The notes beneath the pieces were generated by a model. It was not told the DNA's origin. It made no database searches and saw only the letters and a list, made by a program, of their open reading frames with translations. Below, piece after piece: positions 1 through 7,256 of a stretch of 28,204 bases of DNA; positions within the stretch are counted from its first letter, which is position 1, and each line of letters opens with the position of its first letter. A program made the translations under genes and the position numbers. Origin of the DNA: Candidatus Melainabacteria bacterium (lineage in GTDB: Bacteria; Cyanobacteriota; Vampirovibrionia; 2-02-FULL-35-15). Location: contig JAHFBD010000004.1 of the NCBI GenBank assembly GCA_023250175.1, forward strand, positions 1 through 28,204, written 5' to 3'.

Positions 1-630
1 TTCCTGATCTGGTTTTGCTAATGTATTTGCAAATGATTGTGCTTTTTGAGCTGGTGCTGTTTGTTCTCCTTTTGCTAAAGTATCCGCAAGGAGTTGAGCT
101 TGAAACTCTTCTTTTGAAAGCTGATTTGGTTGTCCTACTGCCTCAGGGTTCTGTAAGGCTGATTGATACTTGATTTGTTCAAGATTTTTTACCACTTCAC
201 CATATTTTGAAAAATTAGATGGTATCGTGGAAAAATATTCTTTTGACTTTGGATAGTTTTTAACTTCAAAATAGCAGGATGCTAATTCATATACCACTTC
301 AAAATCTTCAGGATTAATATCTACAGCTCTTTGAAAAGCATTTATAGCACTATAATATTTTCTTTGTTTTTTGTATATTGCCCCTAGATTATAGTAAGCA
401 TCTACAAAACGCGGATCTAAATCAACTGCTTGTTTAAAAAAAGAAATTGCAGACTCTAAATCATTTTGCTCATAGCTTTTTAAGCCAAGGTTATACACGC
501 TAGCACTTGCTGGTTTGGGATTAAAATCAGCATTTGAATTTTGATTTTGTTCTAATGATGTTGCTGGTAATGTTGTTAAGTGTAGAACTATTAAAGTATT
601 TAAAATAGTTGGGGCTAAATATTTTCTCAT
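1..630 (-). CDS. Secreted TPR-repeat protein, C-terminus outside the window
   Basis: The minus-strand frame is open from the ATG at 630 to the window edge (210 codons, no stop seen), so only the N-terminal part is visible. Residues 1-25 look like a Sec signal peptide: Arg/Lys near the start, then a hydrophobic stretch ending LPATS. Residues about 43-140 hold three tetratricopeptide repeats, the first two very clear (YNLGLKSYEQNDLESAISFF and YYNLGAIYKKQRKYYSAINA), with the usual Pro at the end of helix B. After the repeats the chain turns Gln/Ala-rich and carries a short duplicated unit (LADTLAKGEQ, then FANTLAKPDQ). TPR proteins are scaffolds for protein-protein contacts; the partner is unknown. 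It is divergent from the malic enzyme gene. No good ribosome binding site precedes this ATG, and an out-of-frame ATG lies 13 bases upstream, so the exact start is uncertain. Confidence 0.8.
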   Translation of the reverse strand, partial: MRKYLAPTILNTLIVLHLTTLPATSLEQNQNSNADFNPKPASASVYNLGLKSYEQNDLESAISFFKQAVDLDPRFVDAYYNLGAIYKKQRKYYSAINAFQRAVDINPEDFEVVYELASCYFEVKNYPKSKEYFSTIPSNFSKYGEVVKNLEQIKYQSALQNPEAVGQPNQLSKEEFQAQLLADTLAKGEQTAPAQKAQSFANTLAKPDQE

Positions 631-833
631 AATGACTATGCATTCTAGCACTTATCCTTATGTATTTAAACTATAGATTTGATATATGTTATGTCAGTAT
701 TAAATGTTTAAATATAGTCCCATATATCATTGTCTTTATAGAATTTTATTCAATCATTAAAAATTAGTATAGGTTAAAAACTTTAAACTTATTTAGATTA
801 AAATTATTTAAGATTTTAGAATTTTATATTTTT

Positions 834-842
834 AGTGAGGAG
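834..842 (+). promoter_or_regulatory. Ribosome binding site of the malic enzyme gene
   Basis: AGTGAGGAG ends five bases before the ATG at 848 and is a good Shine-Dalgarno match, which fixes this start. The rest of the divergent spacer 631-833 is very AT-rich; I could not pick out a convincing -35/-10 pair in it. Confidence 0.7.
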
Positions 843-847
843 TAAGA

Positions 848-2296
848 ATGGTGACAAAAGAAAAAGAATTAAGTAAAGAAACTTCTTCATTTAATCCACA
901 AGCATATTGCGTACGTATAACTTCGCCAAGCGGTTCATTTGCAGAAATCGCAACTATTGTTAATGGTTTAGGTGGACACTTGGGAGATATTAAAGTAATT
1001 GAAAGTAATCAAAATTTTGTAACGAGGGATGTTCATTTTTTCAGTAATACAATACAAGCTAGAGAAATAATTTCAAGACTTCACGATCTTCCCGGGACAC
1101 AAGTTATTGATGTTCAAAATGAAGTGTACAGTGCTCATGTGGGGGGCAAAATCTCAATTAGCTTAAAAACAAAGGTTAAAACTCAAAGAGATCTTTCAGT
1201 AGTTTATACTCCAGGAGTTGCTGAAGTTTGCAGAACAATACATCAAGATCCTAAGCTTGCATATAATTTAACAATTAAAAAAAATTCAGTTGCTGTAGTT
1301 ACTGATGGATCTGCGGTTTTAGGGTTAGGCAATCTTGGTCCATATGCTGGTATGCCGGTTATGGAAGGGAAAGCAATGTTATTTAAGATGCTTGCTGATG
1401 TGGATGCATATCCTATTTGTTTAGATGTAAAAACTCCTGATGAAATAGTACAAGTAGTAAAAGCAATTGCACCAGGCTTTGGTGGAATTAATCTTGAAGA
1501 TATTGCTGCACCAAAATGTTTTGAGATAGAAAGAAGATTACAGAATGAATTAGACATTCCAATATTTCACGATGATCAGCATGGTACAGCAGTTGTTGTT
1601 ACCGCAGCTTTATTTAATGCAGTTAAACTAGTAGATAAAAGTTTTGAGGATTTAGAAGTGGTAATCACAGGTGCTGGTGCTGCAGGTGTATCATGTGCCA
1701 AGATGCTTCTTTATTCCGGAGTTAGAAATATCATTGTTACTGATAGAAATGGTGCTATTTATATGGGTCGCAAAGAGATGAATACCGCTAAAGAAGAATT
1801 AGCTAAGTTAACAAACCCAAATAAAGAAAAAGGTGGGATTTCAGACATCATAAAAGATGCTGACGTGTTTATTGGTGTTTCAGGACCTAATCTAATTACA
1901 GGAGAAGATGTGCGATCAATGGCAAAAGATCCAATTGTCTTTGCATTGTCAAACCCAGATCCTGAAATAAGTCCAGAACTTGCCAAGCCTTATGTAAAAA
2001 TTATGGCAACAGGTAGATCAGATTATCCAAATCAAATAAATAATGTATTGTGTTTCCCTGGTTTCTTTAGAGGACTTTTAGATAGTCATGCAATAACAGT
2101 TACTGAGAAAATGAAATATGCAGCAGCAAAAGCCATAGCCTCTATTGTTCGTGATTATGAGCTAAATGAAAACTATATAGTACCAAGTATTTTTGATAAT
2201 CGTGTAGCACCAGCTGTAGCTAGTGCAGTTGCTGATGCTGCTTTTGAAGATAGAGTTACTAAACCAATTCCAGAAGTAGATTTAAAACTTTTATAG
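848..2296 (+). CDS. NAD(P)-dependent malic enzyme with N-terminal ACT domain
   Basis: Oxidative decarboxylation of malate to pyruvate with reduction of NAD(P), in the cytoplasm. Residues about 18-95 form an ACT-type regulatory domain (VRITSPSGSFAEIATIV), which suggests control by a small ligand, often an amino acid; the ligand cannot be read from sequence. The catalytic part follows: YTPGVAEVC with the catalytic Tyr120, EGKAMLFK with the catalytic Lys175, the metal-binding LEDIAAPKCFEIE (Glu217, Asp218) and IPIFHDDQHGTA (Asp242, Asp243), the Rossmann motif ITGAGAAG (273-280), and SNPDPEI near 368-374. At 482 residues it is a short bacterial malic enzyme (about 400 residues) plus the ACT extension. 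It lacks the C-terminal phosphotransacetylase-like domain of MaeB. The gene stands alone, tail to tail with the OsmC gene. Confidence 0.93.
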   Translation: MVTKEKELSKETSSFNPQAYCVRITSPSGSFAEIATIVNGLGGHLGDIKVIESNQNFVTRDVHFFSNTIQAREIISRLHDLPGTQVIDVQNEVYSAHVGGKISISLKTKVKTQRDLSVVYTPGVAEVCRTIHQDPKLAYNLTIKKNSVAVVTDGSAVLGLGNLGPYAGMPVMEGKAMLFKMLADVDAYPICLDVKTPDEIVQVVKAIAPGFGGINLEDIAAPKCFEIERRLQNELDIPIFHDDQHGTAVVVTAALFNAVKLVDKSFEDLEVVITGAGAAGVSCAKMLLYSGVRNIIVTDRNGAIYMGRKEMNTAKEELAKLTNPNKEKGGISDIIKDADVFIGVSGPNLITGEDVRSMAKDPIVFALSNPDPEISPELAKPYVKIMATGRSDYPNQINNVLCFPGFFRGLLDSHAITVTEKMKYAAAKAIASIVRDYELNENYIVPSIFDNRVAPAVASAVADAAFEDRVTKPIPEVDLKLL

Positions 2297-2325
2297 TTTT
2301 TCTCTCTAATTTTTAACTTCAAAAA

Positions 2326-2745
2326 CTATGGGTAAATAAATTTTATATCTTGTTCAATATCTTTAGATAAAGATTCATGGACAGGACAGGTATAAGCAAA
2401 TTTTTCTAGTTTTACTTTTTGCTCTTCTGTTAAACCAGCTGGCATATAGATTTCAAGTACAATTTTCCCTATTCGTCTAGGGTTTTGATACATGTGCTTT
2501 TGGGCTTTAAATGTGACATCGTTTAAATTTATTCCATCACGCTTTGCAACTATACCCATAATAGTTACCATACAAGCACCAAGTGCTGCTACAAGCATAT
2601 CTGTAGGTGAAAATCTTTCACCCTTGCCTTGATTATCTTTAGGAGCATCGGTTTCAATAACTGTATTTGAAGGGGCATGAGTAAGTTTTACTCTTAAATC
2701 ACCCTGATAGGCACCATTAATTTCTACAAGTGTTTCAGTTGGCAT
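2326..2745 (-). CDS. OsmC/Ohr-family protein
   Basis: Small cytoplasmic protein of the OsmC superfamily, many members of which reduce organic hydroperoxides with a cysteine pair. The 139 residues show both family cysteines: Cys58 in SPTDMLVAALGACMVTIMG and Cys120 in YTCPVHESL, plus Glu43 in GERFSP. The long helix with a central Cys and the CPVHxSL motif look closer to the YhfA-like branch than to classical Ohr. The substrate is therefore open. The ATG at 2745 has no Shine-Dalgarno sequence, but a perfect TATAAT lies seven bases upstream, which fits a leaderless transcript. Repeat copy A begins about 27 bases upstream of the start codon. It follows the HD-GYP gene on the same strand, but the 239-bp gap holding the repeat makes a shared transcript uncertain. 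Confidence 0.88.
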   Translation of the reverse strand: MPTETLVEINGAYQGDLRVKLTHAPSNTVIETDAPKDNQGKGERFSPTDMLVAALGACMVTIMGIVAKRDGINLNDVTFKAQKHMYQNPRRIGKIVLEIYMPAGLTEEQKVKLEKFAYTCPVHESLSKDIEQDIKFIYP

Positions 2746-2752
2746 GGCTTTT

Positions 2753-2758
2753 ATTATA
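2753..2758 (-). promoter_or_regulatory. -10 box of the osmC-like gene, possible leaderless start
   Basis: Perfect TATAAT on the minus strand with its last base eight positions before the A of the ATG (seven bases between). A start point six or seven bases downstream would fall at or next to the ATG. No -35 match at the usual spacing; that region now lies at the edge of repeat copy A. Confidence 0.5.
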
Positions 2759-2761
2759 GCG

Positions 2762-2901
2762 TATTTTGGTTTCTGCCTACCGCTCGTTTCGCACTAATGC
2801 TCAACTCGCTTTTCAGTTCCGGCGCTTTTTGGTAAATAAATCACACAAAAAGCTTATTTATGGTCTTATATATTAGAGCTAGGCAGTAACATATTTTGTT
2901 T
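2762..2901. repeat. MITE-like repeat, copy A, with flanking near-perfect direct repeat
   Basis: The element body is 2773-2891 (119 bp), flanked by TATTTTGGTTT at 2762-2772 and TATTTTGTTT at 2892-2901, i.e. a target-site duplication with one base gained or lost. CTGCCTA (2773-2779) and TAGGCAG (2880-2886) form a 7-bp terminal inverted repeat. Inside, GCTTTTTG (2824-2831) and CAAAAAGC (2846-2853) make an 8-bp stem with a 14-base loop. Bases 2776-2810 are identical to 18504-18538 of copy B, and 2822-2884 match 18551-18613 at 59 of 63 positions; the 11 bases between are unrelated. It carries no gene, so any movement would need a transposase in trans. Confidence 0.8.
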
Positions 2902-2984
2902 AACGTGTGCTAATAAATCAAGGATAAGAGAACTTTCTCAAATCGTTACTAATGGTGGCTCATTGCTTATTATTAAAATAAAGC

Positions 2985-3832
2985 CTAATTAGACTCAATA
3001 ATTTCTTTATGTAATTTATCAAGTAATTTAACAAGCTCAGGATCAAAGTCTATACTTTTAGCTGAATTGATTTTTTCTAAAGCTGTATCAATTGGTATTT
3101 GGCTTTGATAAGGTCTTTTTTTGTCATAGCATCAAAACAATCTGCTACTTTTACAATCTTTGCTAATAGTGGTACTTTACTTCCTTTTAAACCTTCTGGG
3201 TATCCAGTTCCTACTAGGTCTTCATGATGAGATTTAATTGGATCTAGTATCTGTCCTAAATAGTGCAACCCCTGTCCTTTTACAATTTCTATGCCTTGCT
3301 CTGGGTGCTTTTGTATAACCTCAAGCTCTTTCTTATCTAAATCACTTTTATTCTTAAATAAATAAGGAGGGAATTTTACTTTTCCTATATCATGTAAAAG
3401 CGAGCCAACTATTAAACTAATTTCTTCATCTTTAGTTAAATTACAAGATTCTCCTAATCTGATTGAATATATGCAAACCCTTGCACAATGTGCTGCTGTT
3501 TCTTTATCAGTTGCCTCCAGTAGAGAAAATAATGAAAGTACATCTTGTAATAAATCCTCAGGTAATTTTTTTGATATAAAGGCTATGCACTTTGCAATAT
3601 CATCTCCATTTAATAATTTAACCCTTTGTGATTCAAATATAGTTTTATGCAAATTGTTTTTTATAATCAAAGGCTCTAAATCATCACTAGTAACGTTTTT
3701 TTGCAATATCAAACCTTTGTTTTTAACAGAGGTTTCAAAGAGTGCATTGTAGTCTATCCTATTTTCTTGAGCGAGTTCTAATAATTTCCGAGGGAAGACT
3801 TTTAAGAATTCTTTTAAAATTCTATTTGACAT
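2985..3832 (-). CDS. HD-GYP domain protein (c-di-GMP phosphodiesterase type), frameshifted near its C-terminus
   Basis: HD-GYP proteins hydrolyse cyclic di-GMP. An N-terminal part of about 100 residues without recognisable domain is followed by the HD core: HDIGK with His147-Asp148, then HHEDLVGTGYP (202-211) and DCFDAMT (231-237). After DAMTKK the frame leaves the family pattern and stops at 3077. In the -1 frame the protein continues as RPYQSQIPIDTALEKI and then FDPELVKLLDKL, exactly the expected HD-GYP ending, to a TAG at 2985-2987. The break is at seven A on the coding strand (+ strand T run 3116-3122). Restored length is about 282 residues; the unshifted product is 251. Either one A was lost (mutation or sequencing error) or the ribosome or polymerase slips on the run. 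The shifted-off part lies after all metal-binding residues. No receiver or GGDEF domain is attached. Confidence 0.82.
3116..3122 (-). other. A7 slippery run at the HD-GYP frame break
   Basis: Coding-strand codons read ACA AAA AAA GAC. The heptamer A-AAA-AAA has the X-XXY-YYZ layout used for -1 slippage, and one step back makes the next codons AGA CCT TAT, giving the conserved Arg-Pro-Tyr. I see no strong stem just downstream that would stimulate slippage. Confidence 0.6.
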
Positions 3833-3885
3833 AATATTATATATTCTCTAAGTTTAAAGTATATATTAGCATGTTCTTAATAGGT

Positions 3886-3891
3886 TATAAT
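3886..3891 (+). promoter_or_regulatory. -10 box of glmS, possible leaderless start
   Basis: TATAAT ends eight bases before the ATG at 3900 and there is no Shine-Dalgarno sequence. No clear -35 hexamer is seen upstream. Confidence 0.5.
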
Positions 3892-3899
3892 TTTAATTG

Positions 3900-5777
3900 A
3901 TGTGTGGCATTATTGGATATGTTGGAAATAAAGAAATCGTTCCTGTACTATTGGAAGGGCTTCGTTGTCTTGAATATAGAGGATATGACTCTACTGGAAT
4001 TGCTGTTCATAAAGGTAGTGCTTTAAATATTATTAAATCTGTTGGTAAGCTTGCCAACCTAGAAGAAGTTATAAATAAAACCCCTGGATTATTAAACGGT
4101 AAGAATGGAAACAATGGTTCACCTAAGTCTATTTATTGTGGTATTGGACATACACGCTGGGCAACACATGGTGAACCTTCAGATTTAAATGCTCACCCAC
4201 ACTTTGATTCTGATGAAGCAATTGCGGTTGTACATAATGGCATTATTAGAAATTATCAAGAAGTTAAAGCTATTTTATTAAGACAAGGTGTTAGGTTTTT
4301 AACAGAAACAGATACAGAGGTAATTGTCCAATCAATTGCTAACAATTTTAAATCCACAAAGTCAATTTTAAATGCAATATTTAAATCTATAAATGAACTG
4401 GAAGGCAGCTATGCCTTAGCTATTTTGTTTAAAGATCAACCCAATAAAATATATGCTGTAAGGAAAGAAGCTCCTTTAGTAATAGGTGTTGGTAACAATG
4501 AAAATTATTTAGCTAGTGACTCTTCTACTGTAAGCCAGTTTGTTGAAAAGGTTATTAGACTAAATGACAATGAAGTTGCAGAGATTTCAAAAGAATCAAT
4601 TGAAGTCTACAATTTAAAAGGTGAGAAACTAAATAAAGATATTCAAGCTGTTATTAAGTCAAAAGATATACTTGATAAGCGAGGGTTTAAACATTATCTC
4701 GCTAAAGAAATCAATGAGCAGGCTGATGTTGTATCAAGCTTATTAAGAGACTTTTTACCAAATCATGAAAAACAAATTCAATTTGAACACTTAAAGTTAA
4801 CCACTGACTTTTTAAAGAACATAGATCGTATTTTAATTCTTGCTTGTGGAACAGCATATCATTCTGGATTAGTTGGAAAATATATTTTTGAAAACCTTAC
4901 ATCAATACCGACTGAGGTTCAGTTTGCAAGTGAATACCTTAACTCTAAAGCTTTATTAACAAATAAATCATTGGTTATTGGTATTAGTCAATCAGGAGAA
5001 ACTGCTGACACCTTAGCTGCTTTAAAGAAAGCAATATCTTATGGTGCTACTTTGGTTGGAATAACAAATAAATCTGATTCTGCTTTAGCTGAGCTTGCTA
5101 AAGAACACTTGCTTATAAGCAAAGCGGGGACAGAAGTTAGTGTAGCCGCAACCAAAACATTTTTAGCTCAAATGACTGTTTTATATTTGTTAGCTATTTA
5201 TATAGCTGAAAGTACTGGTTCATCAAAGCAAAAGAAAATAAGTTTATTAAAGCAAGAGCTTAAACTAATACCCCAGCTTATAGATCAAACGTTAACAAGA
5301 GCAGAACACTATCAAGAACATGTTATCAAATATGCTAATAGAGCTGATTTTGTTTTTATTGGTAGAGGAATAAACTACCCAATTGCACTTGAAGCAGCAT
5401 TAAAACTAAAAGAATTAAGCTATATCCATGCAAGTGGATATGCCTCTGGTGAAATGAAACATGGTCCTATTGCTGTTTTAGATCCGACTGTTCCTGTTGT
5501 TTCAATAATTGTTCCTGGAGAGACTTATGATCGTGTTTTTCAAAATAGTTTAGAAGCAAAAAGTCGGCAAGCCCCCATGATTGCTGTAGCTGTAGACGGT
5601 GATAAAAAGGCTGAAAGTATATTTGATACAGTGTTACGTATACCACCTATTATGGAATTAATAAGCCCATTTTTAACCGTTATTCCATTACAATTTCTTG
5701 CCTATTATATTGCAGAACACTTGGGTAGAGATGTAGATCAACCAAGAAATCTGGCTAAGTCAGTTACAGTAGAATAA
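3900..5777 (+). CDS. glmS: Glutamine--fructose-6-phosphate aminotransferase (isomerizing)
   Basis: Makes glucosamine-6-phosphate from fructose-6-phosphate and glutamine, the entry step to UDP-GlcNAc for peptidoglycan and lipid A. The start is set at ATG 3900, not the TTG three bases earlier, because the enzyme needs Cys as residue 2 (MCGIIGYVG) to be the N-terminal nucleophile after Met removal. The glutaminase domain (about 1-230) shows GHTRWATHGEPSDLNAHPH, HNGIIRNYQEV and ETDTEVI. Two SIS sugar-isomerase domains follow: CGTAYHSG, SQSGETADTL and AGTEVSVAATKT in the first, ELSYIHASGYASGEMKHGP in the second, ending PRNLAKSVTVE as in the whole family. At 625 residues it is slightly longer than the usual 608-610, mostly from a Gly/Asn-rich insert (LLNGKNGNNGSPKS) in the glutaminase domain. 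I see no glmS ribozyme upstream: only 67 bases separate it from the divergent HD-GYP gene. Confidence 0.97.
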   Translation: MCGIIGYVGNKEIVPVLLEGLRCLEYRGYDSTGIAVHKGSALNIIKSVGKLANLEEVINKTPGLLNGKNGNNGSPKSIYCGIGHTRWATHGEPSDLNAHPHFDSDEAIAVVHNGIIRNYQEVKAILLRQGVRFLTETDTEVIVQSIANNFKSTKSILNAIFKSINELEGSYALAILFKDQPNKIYAVRKEAPLVIGVGNNENYLASDSSTVSQFVEKVIRLNDNEVAEISKESIEVYNLKGEKLNKDIQAVIKSKDILDKRGFKHYLAKEINEQADVVSSLLRDFLPNHEKQIQFEHLKLTTDFLKNIDRILILACGTAYHSGLVGKYIFENLTSIPTEVQFASEYLNSKALLTNKSLVIGISQSGETADTLAALKKAISYGATLVGITNKSDSALAELAKEHLLISKAGTEVSVAATKTFLAQMTVLYLLAIYIAESTGSSKQKKISLLKQELKLIPQLIDQTLTRAEHYQEHVIKYANRADFVFIGRGINYPIALEAALKLKELSYIHASGYASGEMKHGPIAVLDPTVPVVSIIVPGETYDRVFQNSLEAKSRQAPMIAVAVDGDKKAESIFDTVLRIPPIMELISPFLTVIPLQFLAYYIAEHLGRDVDQPRNLAKSVTVE

Positions 5778-5779
5778 GT

Positions 5780-6814
5780 TTAGCTAACGGCTTCTTTGAC
5801 TATAGTTTTTACTATTCCCATATCTTTCCCAAATTTTGGTCCTAATGCTTTTTGTAAAGATCCAGTATCTATATTTTCACCTAAAGTTTTTACTACTTCT
5901 CTTGCAAGAGAAGCTTTATCAGATCCTAATTTTGCTTCTATTGCCTGTAATATGACTTCTACTTGTTGTGGATTTATTAATTGAGCTTGTGGCTTAGCAA
6001 CAATTTCTGGTTTTGCCTTTGGTTGAGGTTTAGCTGGCAAATCAATTCCACTTACGTTAAACTTTAAATCATAAGTCCATACATCAACACCACTATTCCA
6101 ATGCATTTCACCCAATACTCCATTAACAGCATTTGAAAGATATGGGCAGTATTCTTTAGGTTTTTCTCCATCTTTGGGATGTACATCATCATTAATAAAG
6201 CCTAAGGTTACATGTAGTCCTAGTGGATCTAATCCAAACTTTTCTCTAAATTTTCTTAAAGCCGGTGCATCTACCGCGGCAAAGTAAGTAGTTCTATATT
6301 TTGTTGGATCGTTTGGATCTTTAGGATCAGCTTTGCTAAGCTTTCCTATGCCATGAATATTTATATCCCATGATGTTAACTTTGCTAGTTCATCCAGTAC
6401 TTTTTGTGGATCTTCTGTTAATAATTTACAATGTGGTGGTGGTATTAAAGTTACATGATATCCAGAACCTCTTTTTGCCTCTTTTGTTGCTTTCAAAATT
6501 CCTGGTTTAAGATTTTCCTCACGTTCAATAGCCTTGAGCAAAGCCTCTTCAACATCAACTGGTATATCAACCTTAATACCCAGATTTTGTGCATTTTGAA
6601 TCTGGTTAACATCTAAAGCTTGAGCTAATGAAGCTATTCTAGTTTTATTTAACCTTGCTTGTGCTGCAATACTTCCTGAGGTTTCTAGGTTAGTTGTTGA
6701 TAAGTTAGCTTCAGCTATAGGTTTAACACCTTCTTCCTGAGTTACAAGAGGTTGCCCTGTTGAATCAGGAGTAAGTGTTTGAGGTATAGTTGTTACCTTA
6801 ATCGGTGCAACCAT
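5780..6814 (-). CDS. 2H phosphoesterase superfamily protein with low-complexity flanks
   Basis: 344 residues. The centre carries two His-x-Thr motifs 81 residues apart: GYHVTLIPPP (His120, Thr122) and GLHVTLGFINDDVH (His201, Thr203). This is the signature of 2H phosphoesterases, a fold that acts on 2',3'-cyclic or 2'-5' phosphodiester bonds in RNA and nucleotides. The spacing and the text after the second motif resemble the 'Swiss army knife' RNA-repair type 2H domain; that sub-family call is from memory. The first 100 residues are Thr/Ser/Gln-rich and probably partly disordered. A Pro/Lys linker (about 260-278) leads to a helical tail of about 65 residues. There is no signal peptide. AAAGGAG eight bases before the ATG sets the start. 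It lies 17 bp after the 80-aa gene, so the two are likely co-transcribed. Its stop codon is two bases from that of glmS. The substrate is unknown. Confidence 0.75.
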   Translation of the reverse strand: MVAPIKVTTIPQTLTPDSTGQPLVTQEEGVKPIAEANLSTTNLETSGSIAAQARLNKTRIASLAQALDVNQIQNAQNLGIKVDIPVDVEEALLKAIEREENLKPGILKATKEAKRGSGYHVTLIPPPHCKLLTEDPQKVLDELAKLTSWDINIHGIGKLSKADPKDPNDPTKYRTTYFAAVDAPALRKFREKFGLDPLGLHVTLGFINDDVHPKDGEKPKEYCPYLSNAVNGVLGEMHWNSGVDVWTYDLKFNVSGIDLPAKPQPKAKPEIVAKPQAQLINPQQVEVILQAIEAKLGSDKASLAREVVKTLGENIDTGSLQKALGPKFGKDMGIVKTIVKEAVS

Positions 6815-6831
6815 GATGTTTTCTCCTTTAT

Positions 6832-7074
6832 TTAAAATTTCTGTAATAAGGCTGCAGTAACAAATTGAATTTGTTCAGGTGCTAATCCACTCAAAAACCC
6901 ACTTGCTTGATAAAAGCGTGCCTTTGCCCCAGAAAATAACGAACTAAATAATCCAGAGGCTTCTTGTTTAGGAGCTTCTAATACTATTGATTCAGCATCG
7001 GTTTGTGGTTTTTCCTTAATAGGATTTCTAGCTTGGGTAGCACTTGATGATAGAGCTGATAGATTGGTAGTCAT
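6832..7074 (-). CDS. Small protein of unknown function (80 aa)
   Basis: Not recognised. The first 45 residues are polar and probably disordered (Ser/Thr/Ala, then Lys/Glu/Pro). The last 35 have an amphipathic, Phe-rich pattern (GLFSSLFSGAKARFYQASGF) and end in a helix-like AALLQKF. No signal peptide or cysteine. A clear AAGGAG seven bases before the ATG supports it as a real gene, as does its 17-bp spacing to the 2H phosphoesterase gene downstream. The pair may act together: a small membrane-active, chaperone-like or escort protein is conceivable, but the sequence does not show which. Confidence 0.62.
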   Translation of the reverse strand: MTTNLSALSSSATQARNPIKEKPQTDAESIVLEAPKQEASGLFSSLFSGAKARFYQASGFLSGLAPEQIQFVTAALLQKF

Positions 7075-7256
7075 TTTATTTCTCCTTAATTTATTGCTAT
7101 TCTTAAATAAACTTTATGTTATAGATATTTTGAATATAACCTATATGGTTTTATGATTTCTAGAGTAAATCTAAAAAGTTAATTAAGCTTGAGATTAATT
7201 TTTTTTAATGATTACGATTATTGTGGACAACCTGTATTATATAGCTAGGCTTATAT

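Noticed and set aside
2773..2886. Repeat elements A and B as integron attC sites (GCCTA...TAGGC ends, internal stem)
   Set aside because: The ends read GCCTACC and GCTAGGC, not the RYYYAAC/GTTRRRY core that attC needs. Flanking genes are in mixed orientation, no integrase is present, and the flanking 10-bp duplications fit transposition instead.
3471..3752. 93-codon plus-strand frame opposite the HD-GYP gene
   Set aside because: Shadow of the HD-GYP coding frame; no recognisable protein and no ribosome binding site.
3833..3899. glmS ribozyme upstream of glmS
   Set aside because: Only 67 bases separate glmS from the divergent gene, and the likely transcript starts almost at the ATG. There is no room for the ribozyme and no core motif.
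7222..7230. DnaA-box-like TTGTCCACA (minus strand)
   Set aside because: Only one copy with one mismatch to TTATCCACA. No cluster, no dnaA or dnaN nearby, so not an origin.
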